Part shown: positions 36,553-45,141 of the stretch, one piece after another | How positions within the stretch are numbered: position 1 is the stretch's first letter | How the letters are laid out: the number at the start of each line of letters is the position of its first letter | Origin: Lutimaribacter degradans | GTDB lineage: Bacteria > Pseudomonadota > Alphaproteobacteria > Rhodobacterales > Rhodobacteraceae | DNA length: 64,000 nt | Assembly: GCF_023703375.1 (NCBI RefSeq) | Contig: NZ_JAMQGO010000003.1 | Coordinates: forward strand, 248,001-312,000 | Reading direction: 5' to 3' | The notes under the pieces: model-generated | Seen by the model: only the letters and a program-made list of their open reading frames with translations | Databases searched by the model: none | What the model was told of the DNA's origin: nothing | Made by a program: the position numbers and the translations under genes

Positions 36553-37505
36553 TGCGCAACGCCGGCATGGCCAAGATCGCGGCCCTATCCGTGGCGATCA
36601 TCGCCCACGGCGCCCTTGCCCTGGCACTGGTCCCGCAGGAGTCGATGCAGGCCGAGGGCGGGGATGGCGGGGCCGAGATGCGCCTGGGCAACGCTTTCGC
36701 CGACATGGCGGCCGGGCGACTGTCACCGGCGCGCCCCGACAAGGCAAAGGCAACCCGGGCCGAGGCGCCAGACAGGATCGCGGCGGAACAAGCCACCAGG
36801 ACACCGCCCGAGAAAGCCGCCGCCACCCCAAGTGCCGAACAGGCCGATACCGTTTCAGCTCGCCCGCCCGCCAAGGCCGAGCGCGCCGCGCCCGACGCGC
36901 CGCAAATGCTGGCGGCGGTCGCGCCATCTGCCCGGCAGGCTGTTCCGGCCCACCAACCCCAAGCCTATGCCGCAAGCCAGGCTAAACAACCGATCAAGGG
37001 GGCGGAGCCCGATTCCGCGGCGGTTGCCCGGTCCATCCGGCCCAGGCTGCGCAGCGCCGCGGTGGAAAAGGCCCAAAGGCCCGCCCCCGCCGCGAAACCG
37101 GCCCGAAAACCGGAACAGGTGACCAAACCCGCCGCCCGACCGGGCAACGCAGATCAAAACGCACGCGCGGGTGCGGCGACAGGCACGGAAAAGGCGACGA
37201 GGCGTCAAAACGGCACTGGCGGGCAACAGCAGGCCGCGGGCAACGCCGCGGCCAGCAACTATCCCGGTTTGGTCATGCGCAAACTGTCCCGTGCCGGCAA
37301 GCCAAGTGTCGACGCCCGTGGGGCTGCCGTCGTAGCCTTTACCATCGGGGTGAATGGCGGGCTTACCGCCGTTTCGCTGGCGCGCAGTTCCGGGTCTTCC
37401 GCGCTCGACCGGGCGGCTGTTCACCTGGTGCGGGGCGCGGGCCCGTTTCCCCGGCCGCCACAGGGCGCCCGGCGCAGCTTCTCGATCCAGATCAAGGGGC
37501 GTTGA
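36549..37505 (+). CDS. tonB: TonB-family energy transducer
   Basis: 318 residues. N-terminal span IAALSVAIIAHGALALALV, a long Ala/Pro/Lys-rich periplasm-spanning linker (residues about 50-235), and a C-terminal TonB domain: YPGLVMRKLSRAGKP, GAAVVAFTIGVNGGLTAVSL, SSGSSALDRAAVHLVRGAGP then FPRPPQGARRSFSIQIKGR. It is the last gene of a five-gene overlapping operon and probably powers the heme receptor at 28093. The 178-base gap to convergent bchO (37506-37683) has only a weak hairpin (CGTCACG/CGTGACG, 25-base loop) and no gene I can see. Confidence 0.92.
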   Translation: MMRNAGMAKIAALSVAIIAHGALALALVPQESMQAEGGDGGAEMRLGNAFADMAAGRLSPARPDKAKATRAEAPDRIAAEQATRTPPEKAAATPSAEQADTVSARPPAKAERAAPDAPQMLAAVAPSARQAVPAHQPQAYAASQAKQPIKGAEPDSAAVARSIRPRLRSAAVEKAQRPAPAAKPARKPEQVTKPAARPGNADQNARAGAATGTEKATRRQNGTGGQQQAAGNAAASNYPGLVMRKLSRAGKPSVDARGAAVVAFTIGVNGGLTAVSLARSSGSSALDRAAVHLVRGAGPFPRPPQGARRSFSIQIKGR

Positions 37506-37683
37506 GCTGGCCGCTCCATCGCGTCACGATCGGCCCCGCCCGACCATCGAAACCGTGACGGCACGGGGGGGGGCCACCGCGCGCCGCCGCAGGGAAACAT
37601 TTACGAAAGACCGCGCGAAATCCCGCCGAAACCGCGCAGAACACGCATATTTATGCGACCTGTAAATATAATTCCGGCACGGG

Positions 37684-38568
37684 TCATGGCACCTGCCTGG
37701 CCCGCGCTGTCTTGTCCAACCCCAGGAAAGCCAAAATGCGCCGGGCCACCATCTCCGGTGCCTCCTCATGGGCCAAGTGACCAAGATCATTCAATATTTC
37801 TACCTTCGCATCCGGCATCCGCGCGGCGGCGCGCTCGGCCACGGAAACGGGCACCGCGCGGTCGCCCGTCGCGGCCAGGAACAGCGTATGGGCGTTAACC
37901 TTTGGCAACTCGGCGATCAGCCCGTCCAGTTCCCAGCTTGCCATCATCTGCAAGGTGCCGGAAATATGTGATCTGTTGCTCATAAGGCGGGAATAGAGCC
38001 TGTACCCCTCGTCAGCCAGGTGTGAGCCCGTTCCCTCGATAAGCTGCCGCGCCCGCCGCCCCGATGCGCCCCCAATCGTAAACAGGAATGGCGTCAACGG
38101 GTTCAGCGCCAGCGCCTTGGCCAGCACTGGAAACAGCCATCCGGCAACGCCTTCGAACTTGTCCAGCGCGGGGTTGATCCCCACCACGGCGGGGGTCGCG
38201 TGCAGCATTTGCGACAGCCGCAGCGCAACCGCCACCCCGGCAGAATGTCCAACGATACCAATGGGATCCCATCCCTGGTCGGCGCATAGCGCAGCAATGT
38301 CCGCCGCCGTAGGCTCCAACCCCGAGCGGGCCCTTGTCCCCGCCTGGGTAAAGCCCTGCCCGGGCAGGTCCAGCGCGACAACATGCGCGTGCGGAGCCAG
38401 CACCGGCATCACATCTCGCCAGCTATGCGTCGCCCCACCAGCCCCGTGGATCAACAAAACCACCGGCCCCCGGCCCATCCGCTGCACGTGCCAGCGGTGC
38501 GGACGCGCCGCTATTCGGCTGGAATAGTCTCTGTTCGGCCATCCGGCCAGGTCGCGGGGCCAGTCCAT
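37684..38568 (-). CDS. bchO: BchO, alpha/beta hydrolase linked to Mg-chelatase
   Basis: 294 residues, alpha/beta-hydrolase fold. Oxyanion region LLIHGAGGATHSW, nucleophile elbow VGHSAGVAVAL (Ser), and catalytic His in LNDLGHLAHEEAPE. Its reaction is not established; it is retained beside bchDI in purple bacteria and thought to support Mg insertion. It starts 2 bases after the bchD stop and is the last gene of the leftward crtA-bchI-bchD-bchO operon. Confidence 0.94.
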   Translation of the reverse strand: MDWPRDLAGWPNRDYSSRIAARPHRWHVQRMGRGPVVLLIHGAGGATHSWRDVMPVLAPHAHVVALDLPGQGFTQAGTRARSGLEPTAADIAALCADQGWDPIGIVGHSAGVAVALRLSQMLHATPAVVGINPALDKFEGVAGWLFPVLAKALALNPLTPFLFTIGGASGRRARQLIEGTGSHLADEGYRLYSRLMSNRSHISGTLQMMASWELDGLIAELPKVNAHTLFLAATGDRAVPVSVAERAAARMPDAKVEILNDLGHLAHEEAPEMVARRILAFLGLDKTARARQVP

Positions 38569-38570
38569 CT

Positions 38571-40241
38571 CTACCCGTCCAATGCCGCGCCCACCGCGGC
38601 GCTCAGCCGCCCGGCATCGGCGCGCGGCATGGGCAGGTAGCGCGCGCCCATCTGCGCCGCCAACTCGGCCAGTTGCCGTGCCGGCCGGTTGCCCATATCC
38701 AGCACAACCCCCGGCACCCCGCTACCACGCAGCCACCGCCCCAACCGCACCGCATCCTCGGCCGCCCGCACCCGGTCGGCCCGGCCATCCAGCGCGATAT
38801 TGGCGCGCCCATCGGTCAACACGGCGATGGCTGGCGATAACCCATGCCCGCGCGCGTGGTCGGCCAGCTCGCCCGCGGCCTGCAAGCCTGCGGCCAAGGG
38901 CGTGCCGCCGCCGCCGGGCAGGGCGGCAAGGCGGCGTTTCGTTTGCACAAGTGATCTTGTGGGCGGCAGCAAAAGCTGGGCCCCGTCGCCGCGAAAGGCG
39001 ATCAACGCCACGTGGTCGCGCCGCGCATAGGCCTGCGCCAACAGCAATTCGACCGCGCCCTTGGCCTCGGCCAACCGTGCCAGCGCGGCCGATCCCGAGG
39101 CATCGACGGTAAAAATCAGCAACCGGTCAGAGCGGTCTTCGTAGCGCTTCACGTGGATGTCGCTCGGGTGGATCAGTAACCTATGTTTGCGCGCCGACAG
39201 CTTGCGCCGCAGAGGTTGCCATGGCGCTGCCGCGCGCAAGGTTGCAACCAGGTCTATCCTGGCGCGACCATCCAGGCGCCCCGGGCGCGAGGGCAGGGGC
39301 CGCCCGCGCCGATTGCCCTTGCGCCGGGCGCCCGCGCCCGACCCGCGGGCGCCGCGGGCCGTTCCCGCGGGAACAAGGGTTTCCAACATGCCCTCGGGCA
39401 GCATCGCGCGCACCGCCTCGATCAGCATTTCGGGCGGGATATCCAGTATATCGTCGTCCTGCCCCTGGGGGCTGTCGGCCTCATCCTGATCGGGGGGTGG
39501 GGGTGGGTCGTCTTGTGGCTCGTCCTCGTCGGTGGGCATCTGTGTCGCGCGGTGCCCATAAACCAGCCCGGCAGCGGCAGCGATGTCATCGGATACGAGA
39601 CTAACACGCCCGAAAAGCGCTGCATGAGCGCGTGCGGCGCGCAGGGCGAAGAGCGGCGCCCGAAGGCTGTCGACGCCATAGCGGGCGGCAAGGGCTGTCA
39701 AAGCCTCGATCGCCTGGCTTGTCGCTGGGACGCGGGGATAGAGAGCACGGGCGACGGCCGGGTCGGGCAGATCGGACGGTGGGGTCTGCATCCGGCCGAT
39801 GCCGTCCAGGTCAGCGCGAAATGCCGTGCGCTCGGACAAGGCGGGCGGGCACCGCTCGTCAGCGTCGGTGCCCTCGTCCAGCGCGACAAGGGTGAAATGC
39901 GGGATATCGTCAATGGCCTGGGCCAGTTTAGCGGCCAGGGTGGGTGCGGTGCGCTCTGCCATTGTCAGCACGATTGCCGCAGGTTCGTACATCAACCCGC
40001 GTGAAAAGACGACCTTTTGCGCTGTTAGCGTGGCTGACAGGTCAAGCCCGCCAAACAATGCCTCGTCAGAAATATCGGGGTGGATGCGGCGACAAGGCAG
40101 ATGAATCGAGCCTAACTCAGCCAAAAAAGCATCTCGAACTGGGCCGACGCGAGCGCGCACCACGATACCGCCCAGCCCGACGGGGTCGATTGACAGCAAT
40201 GCCAGCGCAAGCTGCGCGGCGTCCCAGCGGGGGGCTGTCAT
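38571..40241 (-). CDS. bchD: BchD, Mg-chelatase subunit D
   Basis: 556 residues. N-terminal AAA+-like domain without a working Walker A, then an acidic/proline linker (residues about 238-265), then a von Willebrand A domain with the MIDAS motif DASGS at 380-384. It forms the chelatase with BchI and BchH to insert Mg2+ into protoporphyrin IX; bchH is not in this window. It overlaps bchI by 4 bases. Confidence 0.97.
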   Translation of the reverse strand: MTAPRWDAAQLALALLSIDPVGLGGIVVRARVGPVRDAFLAELGSIHLPCRRIHPDISDEALFGGLDLSATLTAQKVVFSRGLMYEPAAIVLTMAERTAPTLAAKLAQAIDDIPHFTLVALDEGTDADERCPPALSERTAFRADLDGIGRMQTPPSDLPDPAVARALYPRVPATSQAIEALTALAARYGVDSLRAPLFALRAARAHAALFGRVSLVSDDIAAAAGLVYGHRATQMPTDEDEPQDDPPPPPDQDEADSPQGQDDDILDIPPEMLIEAVRAMLPEGMLETLVPAGTARGARGSGAGARRKGNRRGRPLPSRPGRLDGRARIDLVATLRAAAPWQPLRRKLSARKHRLLIHPSDIHVKRYEDRSDRLLIFTVDASGSAALARLAEAKGAVELLLAQAYARRDHVALIAFRGDGAQLLLPPTRSLVQTKRRLAALPGGGGTPLAAGLQAAGELADHARGHGLSPAIAVLTDGRANIALDGRADRVRAAEDAVRLGRWLRGSGVPGVVLDMGNRPARQLAELAAQMGARYLPMPRADAGRLSAAVGAALDG

Positions 40242-41242
40242 CCCAGAACCTCGGTCACCGTGCGGGCGACGCGGGTTGCGCTGCCGGCCTCGTCCAGAGG
40301 ATCGCGGCGCAGGCGGTGTGATAGGGCCAGAGGCGCTACCCGGCGCAGCTGTGCCCGGCCCAGGCTCTTTGCGCCGTCGAATGCCGCCAGCGCGCGGCCG
40401 GCGCGCAGCAAAGTAAGTTCACCGCGTAGCCCATCTGCGCCAAGCGCCATGCACAGCTCGGCGCAGTCGCGCAGCGCGGGATTCCTAGTCTCTATGTCGC
40501 CCAAAAACCCCCGTGCTGTCAGGATACGGTCGCGCAGCCTGGTATCCTCTTTGCCCCATTTTCGGAGGAACTTCGCGGCGTCGGTTTCATAGGCGTCGCG
40601 GCGTTTTATCACCTCGATCCGGTCGTCGATGTTGTTGGGGCTGCGCACTTCGACCGACAGGCCGAAGCGGTCAAGCAGTTGCGGGCGCAGTTCTCCCTCT
40701 TCGGGGTTGCCTGAACCGACCAGCACGAACCGCGCGGGGTGGCGTATGGATAGCCCCTCGCGCTCAACGACATTCTCGCCCGATTGGGCCACGTCCAGCA
40801 GCAGGTCAACAATGTGATCTTCCAGCAGGTTGACCTCGTCTATGTAAAGATATCCGCGATTGGCTTGCGCCAGAAGGCCGGGCTGAAACGCTTTTTCCCC
40901 CTGCGTCAGGGCGCGTTCTATATCTAGCGCGCCGGTCACGCGATCCTCGGTTACGCCAAGAGGAAGGTCGACGACGGGGGTGGGGCGCTCGGCCATTTCA
41001 TGTGTCTCTAACCCGGCCCAATCGGGCACATCAGCAGGGTTGGCAGCGTTGACGGGGCAGCCGTGCACCGCTTGGATCGGCGGCAGCAGGGCGGCCAGCG
41101 CCCGCACGGCGGTGGATTTGCCGGTGCCCCGGTCGCCGAACACCAGCACACCGCCCAGTTTTGGGTCGATCGCGGTAAGGATCATGGCCAGTTTCATGTC
41201 ATCCTGGCCGACAATGGCAGAGAATGGAAAAGGGTGTGTCAT
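40238..41242 (-). CDS. bchI: BchI, Mg-chelatase ATPase subunit I
   Basis: 334-residue AAA+ ATPase. Walker A GDRGTGKST (residues 36-44), Walker B YLYIDEVNLLEDH (131-143), sensor/Arg-finger stretch ARFVLVGSGNPEEGELRPQL. It forms the hexameric ring that drives Mg insertion with BchD. Coupled by ATGA overlaps to crtA upstream and bchD downstream. Confidence 0.98.
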   Translation of the reverse strand: MTHPFPFSAIVGQDDMKLAMILTAIDPKLGGVLVFGDRGTGKSTAVRALAALLPPIQAVHGCPVNAANPADVPDWAGLETHEMAERPTPVVDLPLGVTEDRVTGALDIERALTQGEKAFQPGLLAQANRGYLYIDEVNLLEDHIVDLLLDVAQSGENVVEREGLSIRHPARFVLVGSGNPEEGELRPQLLDRFGLSVEVRSPNNIDDRIEVIKRRDAYETDAAKFLRKWGKEDTRLRDRILTARGFLGDIETRNPALRDCAELCMALGADGLRGELTLLRAGRALAAFDGAKSLGRAQLRRVAPLALSHRLRRDPLDEAGSATRVARTVTEVLG

Positions 41243-41949
41243 GCGTGTCCTTGGTTATGGGCGAGGGGGCTGACCCCGCCCCATGTCCCGCGTTCGCCGG
41301 TCACGCGAAAGCGGGCGTAAAGTTCCTCGCGGAACCAGTTTTCATCGCGAACCGCGCGAATGGCCTTGGCGTGGGGGCCGTTACGGTCGCGGGCAAAGGC
41401 GGCCATGCTGTCGGCATCTGGCCAGATCGAGAATGTCACCTGGTGCAGTAGCGGCACCTCGCCGATCCCGATCTTGAAGATCACGTTCGGGTCGGCGCCG
41501 ATAACGCTGGAAATGTCGGGCACCCGCGACCAGAAGCGAAACGCCCGGCGGGGCCGCACAGTGGCGCGGGTCATGGCGGCCAGAAGGCCGGTTTCGGGTG
41601 GTGTTTGCGCCTGGAACGGCGTGACGCCCGCCCATTGCCCGCGCACCGATGTCGGGGCGAGGAACACTGTCCAGGCCTCGGATGCATGGGCACGGTAGCG
41701 GCGAAAGATGCGGGCGCGCTCCAACTGGTTGCGCGCGGTTTCGGCGTCCGGCCAGACGCAAAGGATGGCATAGACATGCGTGTTGGGCCGGGGGGTGAAC
41801 CCTTCGCCCGTGCCAGTACCGCACAGTTTCCAGAATTTCAGGCCCGGAACGCGGGGCAGGGCGAATCGCCCCGCCGCCATCATGCCAAAGGCCCAAAGCC
41901 GTGCCGCCACGCTATCAAAGCGGAAAAGGCTGAGGGTGACTGTTTGCAT
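41239..41949 (-). CDS. crtA: CrtA, spheroidene monooxygenase
   Basis: Adds the 2-keto group to spheroidene (spheroidenone, and red colour, under oxygen). 236 residues from ATG 41949 (MQTVTLSLFRFDSVAARLWA), with GGGGA 6 bases upstream. Family stretches LPRVPGLKFWKLCGTGTGEGF (minus its first residue), FLAPTSVRGQW and GIGEVPLLHQVTFSIWPD are clear. An in-frame ATG at 41988 would run through the PpsR-type site and is unlikely. First gene of the leftward crtA-bchIDO operon. Confidence 0.95.
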   Translation of the reverse strand: MQTVTLSLFRFDSVAARLWAFGMMAAGRFALPRVPGLKFWKLCGTGTGEGFTPRPNTHVYAILCVWPDAETARNQLERARIFRRYRAHASEAWTVFLAPTSVRGQWAGVTPFQAQTPPETGLLAAMTRATVRPRRAFRFWSRVPDISSVIGADPNVIFKIGIGEVPLLHQVTFSIWPDADSMAAFARDRNGPHAKAIRAVRDENWFREELYARFRVTGERGTWGGVSPLAHNQGHA

Positions 41950-41967
41950 GGGCAATCCCCAGAAAAG

Positions 41968-41985
41968 TGTCAATTCAAGGTGACA
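41968..41985. promoter_or_regulatory. PpsR/CrtJ-type site in the crtA-crtI promoter region (crtA-proximal)
   Basis: TGTCAATTCAAGGTGACA matches the TGT-N12-ACA consensus exactly, including the inner C/G of TGTC...GACA. It ends 18 bases before the crtA ATG, in a 110-base divergent gap. Expected to repress both directions in oxygen and light. Confidence 0.8.
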
Positions 41986-42021
41986 CATAATGATTTGATA
42001 TGGAAGGCACGACAGAAAGAA

Positions 42022-42039
42022 TGTAAACTAAACTAGACA
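42022..42039. promoter_or_regulatory. PpsR/CrtJ-type site in the crtA-crtI promoter region (crtI-proximal)
   Basis: TGTAAACTAAACTAGACA fits TGT-N12-ACA exactly. It is 36 bases from the first site and 20 bases before the crtI ATG. Two sites in one divergent gap suggest cooperative or looped binding by the tetrameric repressor. Confidence 0.8.
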
Positions 42040-42059
42040 TAATGACCTGAGAGGCCGCC

Positions 42060-43601
42060 ATGACACGCATTGATACCTCGCTTCCGGTGCAGGCCGGCAA
42101 GGAAAGAGCGCCACATGCCGTGGTGATCGGTGCCGGGCTGGGTGGGCTTTCGGCAGCCATGCGGCTTGGTGCGAAGGGGTATCGCGTGACGGTGCTCGAC
42201 CGGCTGGATCGCACCGGTGGGCGCGGTTCGTCGATGATGCAGAACGGGCACCGTTTTGACCTGGGCCCTACCATCGTGACGGTGCCGCAGGTGTTGCGAG
42301 AGCTTTGGGCGGACTGCGGGCGCGATTTCGATGCCGATGTCGACCTGCGCCCGGTTGACCCTTTCTACGAAATCCGTTGGCCCGATGGCTCGACCTTCAC
42401 GGCGTGCCCCGACACCGACAAGATGCGCGCCGAGGTGGCCCGCCTGTCGCCCGGGGACGTGGCGGGTTATGACAAGTTCCTGAAAGACAGCGAAGCGCGA
42501 TACTGGTTCGGGTTCGAGAACCTGGGCCGCCGGTCGATGCACAGGTTTGGCGACCTGATCAAGGTGCTGCCTCGCTTTGCCATGTTGCGCGCTGACCGCA
42601 GCGTTTATGCCCATGCGGCAAAACGGTTCAAGGATGAGCGCCTGCGCATGGCGTTTTCGTTTCATCCGCTGTTCATCGGGGGTGATCCGTTCAACGTGAC
42701 CTCGATGTACATCCTTGTCAGCCACCTGGAAAAGCAGTTCGGCGTGCACTACGCCATGGGCGGTGTACAGGCGATTGCCGATGCCATGGCCCGCGTGATC
42801 GAGGATCAGGGCGGGCATGTGCGTCTACACACCGATGTCGACGAGATATTGCTGAAAGACGGTGCCGCGCGCGGCGTGCGCCTGTCGGGGGGTGAAATCC
42901 TGCGGGCCGATGTGGTGGTGTCGAACGCCGATGCCGGCCACACCTATGACACCCTGCTGCGCAACCACCGCAAGCGCCGCTGGTCGCAGCGCAAGCTGAA
43001 CCGCGCCCGGTGGTCGATGGGGCTGTTCGTCTGGTATTTCGGCACGCGTGGCACGCGCGGAAAATGGGGCGATGTGGGCCATCACACGATCCTCAACAGC
43101 GCTCGCTATCGCGGCCTGGTCGAGGATATCTTTATCAAGGGGAAGCTTGCCGATGACATGAGCCTTTACGTGCATCGCCCCAGCGTTGTCGATTCAACCG
43201 TCGCGCCCGAGGGCGACGACACGTTCTACGTTCTGTCGCCGGTGCCGCACCTGGGCCATGACAACCCGGTCGATTGGGCCACGATGGCAGAGCCCTATCG
43301 CCAAAAGGTGCAGGCGGTGTTGGAGGAGCAGCTGTTGCCGGGGCTGGGCGATCACCTGTCAGCCTCGGAAGTGTTCACACCCGATACCTTCCGCGACCGA
43401 TACCTGTCGCCCCACGGCGCGGGCTTTTCGATCGAGCCGCGGATTCTGCAAAGCGCGTATTTCCGGCCCCACAACGTCAGCGAAGAGGCCAAGGGCCTCT
43501 ACCTTGTGGGCGCGGGCACGCATCCGGGCGCGGGGCTGCCGGGCGTGATCTCGTCGGCTGAGGTGTTGGCGCAACTCGTGCCCGACCCGGTGCGCGCATG
43601 A
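42060..43601 (+). CDS. crtI: CrtI, phytoene desaturase
   Basis: 513-residue FAD enzyme that desaturates phytoene, to neurosporene in the spheroidene pathway. Dinucleotide motif VVIGAGLGGLSAAMRLGAKG near residues 22-41, RTGGRGSS after it, and the C-terminal carotenoid-desaturase signature GAGTHPGAGLPGVISSAEVL. ATG 42060 has GAGAGG upstream. Overlaps crtB by 4 bases. Confidence 0.98.
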   Translation: MTRIDTSLPVQAGKERAPHAVVIGAGLGGLSAAMRLGAKGYRVTVLDRLDRTGGRGSSMMQNGHRFDLGPTIVTVPQVLRELWADCGRDFDADVDLRPVDPFYEIRWPDGSTFTACPDTDKMRAEVARLSPGDVAGYDKFLKDSEARYWFGFENLGRRSMHRFGDLIKVLPRFAMLRADRSVYAHAAKRFKDERLRMAFSFHPLFIGGDPFNVTSMYILVSHLEKQFGVHYAMGGVQAIADAMARVIEDQGGHVRLHTDVDEILLKDGAARGVRLSGGEILRADVVVSNADAGHTYDTLLRNHRKRRWSQRKLNRARWSMGLFVWYFGTRGTRGKWGDVGHHTILNSARYRGLVEDIFIKGKLADDMSLYVHRPSVVDSTVAPEGDDTFYVLSPVPHLGHDNPVDWATMAEPYRQKVQAVLEEQLLPGLGDHLSASEVFTPDTFRDRYLSPHGAGFSIEPRILQSAYFRPHNVSEEAKGLYLVGAGTHPGAGLPGVISSAEVLAQLVPDPVRA

Positions 43602-44638
43602 TGGACGGTGGCGACCTTGAGCATTGCCGCGAGGCGATCCGCCACGGATCGCTTTCGTTTCACGCCGCAAGCCGGTTGTTGCCAGCCCGCGTGCGCGACC
43701 CGGCGCTGGCGCTTTATGCCTTTTGCCGCCTTGCCGATGACGAGGTGGACCTGAAAGCAGACAAGGCGGCCTCGGTCCTGGCGCTGCGCGAACGGTTGGA
43801 CCTGGCCTATGCCGGGCGGCCCCGTAATGCCGCGCCTGATCGCGCCTTTACCGCGCTGATCGAAGAGTACGACATGCCGCGCGCCTTGCCCGAGGCCCTG
43901 TTGGAGGGGCTCGCCTGGGACGCGATGGAACGGCGCTATGCCTCGCTGTCCGATCTGCACGCCTATAGCGCGCGCGTGGCCAGCGCGGTGGGCGCGATGA
44001 TGTGCGTGCTGATGCGCGTGCGCTGCGAGCATGCGCTGGCCCGCGCCTGTGACCTGGGCGTTGCGATGCAATTGACCAATATCGCGCGCGACGTGGGCGA
44101 GGACGCGGCCGAGGGCCGGCTTTACCTGCCCACCGACTGGTTGCAGGACGCAGGGCTTGCGCCTGATGCCTTCCTGGCCGATCCTCACCCGTCCGAGGCG
44201 CTGCGCGCCGTGGTGCGCCGCCTGCTGCGCCAAGCCGATGCGCTTTACGCGCGCTCGGAATCGGGGATTGCCGCGCTGCCTGCCGATTGCCGCCCGGGCA
44301 TCTATGCGGCGCGCCACATATATGCCGGGATCGGGGGCCGGGTACGCGCGCGCGGGTTCGATTCAGTCACGACCCGCGCGCGGACCGGGCGGGGCCGCAA
44401 ACTCGGTTGGTTGGGCCTGTCCATGGTGCGCGCCGGTGTCACGCTGGTTATGCCGCGCCCGGCGACCATCTATGCCCGTCCGTTGCCGGAAGTGGCGTTC
44501 CTGGTCGACGCCGCTGCATGCCCGGCCCCGCGTCAGGCCGATTGGTCGGACAGGGTGGTGACGCTTCTGGGACAGCTCGAGGCGCAGGACCGCGCGCAAA
44601 AAGCATCCTTGCAAGCGGCGGCAGCCCGTTCTACCTGA
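43598..44638 (+). CDS. crtB: CrtB, phytoene synthase
   Basis: 346 residues; condenses two GGPP to phytoene. Both Asp-rich metal sites are present: FCRLADDEVDLKAD near residue 42 and QLTNIARDVGEDAAEGRLYLP (trimmed by one) near 157. The substrate-binding RYAS segment is ERRYASLSDL. Coupled to crtI. Confidence 0.97.
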   Translation: MMDGGDLEHCREAIRHGSLSFHAASRLLPARVRDPALALYAFCRLADDEVDLKADKAASVLALRERLDLAYAGRPRNAAPDRAFTALIEEYDMPRALPEALLEGLAWDAMERRYASLSDLHAYSARVASAVGAMMCVLMRVRCEHALARACDLGVAMQLTNIARDVGEDAAEGRLYLPTDWLQDAGLAPDAFLADPHPSEALRAVVRRLLRQADALYARSESGIAALPADCRPGIYAARHIYAGIGGRVRARGFDSVTTRARTGRGRKLGWLGLSMVRAGVTLVMPRPATIYARPLPEVAFLVDAAACPAPRQADWSDRVVTLLGQLEAQDRAQKASLQAAAARST

Positions 44639-44643
44639 CATAG

Positions 44644-45126
44644 ATGGTCTGGCTGTACTTCGTTATTTTTCTTGGTGCCTGCCTTGCGGCGGGTGCGACC
44701 GGTGCGATCTTTCCGCCGGGCCCGTGGTATCGGTCGCTGGACAAGCCCCGCTGGACCCCGCCCAACTGGCTGTTCCCTGTTGCCTGGACGACGATTTACA
44801 TATGCATGGCCGCCGCTGGCGCGCGCGCCGCGATCAGCGGGCAGGGGACGCTCGCCCTGGTGCTGTGGTCGTTGCAGATTGCGCTGAACGGGCTTTGGAC
44901 GCCGGTGTTTTTCGGGTTGCGGAATATCCGAGGCGGTATGTTGGTTCTGTCGCTTTTGTGGCTTAGCGTTGCGGTGACGATGCTGGCGCTTTGGCAGGCC
45001 GACTGGATCGCAGGGCTTTTGTTCCTGCCCTATCTGGGCTGGGTCTCGGTGGCGGGCGCGCTGAACCTTTCGGTATTGCGCCGCAACCCCGAGACCGCCG
45101 CGAACCCGCCGAAACTGGAACGCTGA
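44644..45126 (+). CDS. tspO: TspO/MBR-family tryptophan-rich sensory protein
   Basis: 160-residue, five-span outer-membrane protein (CrtK) that binds tetrapyrroles and tunes photopigment gene expression to oxygen. Typical features: GAIFPPGPWYRSLDKPRWTP, WTTIYICMAAAGA, LNGLWTPVFFGLRNI and LFLPYLGWVSVAGALNLSV. It lies 5 bases after crtB and converges on crtC 15 bases away. Confidence 0.96.
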   Translation: MVWLYFVIFLGACLAAGATGAIFPPGPWYRSLDKPRWTPPNWLFPVAWTTIYICMAAAGARAAISGQGTLALVLWSLQIALNGLWTPVFFGLRNIRGGMLVLSLLWLSVAVTMLALWQADWIAGLLFLPYLGWVSVAGALNLSVLRRNPETAANPPKLER

Positions 45127-45141
45127 TCGGGGATTCGCGCG

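Noticed and set aside
37506..37683. Terminator between tonB and bchO
   Set aside because: Only a 7-bp stem with a 25-base loop and no T run was found; too weak to call.
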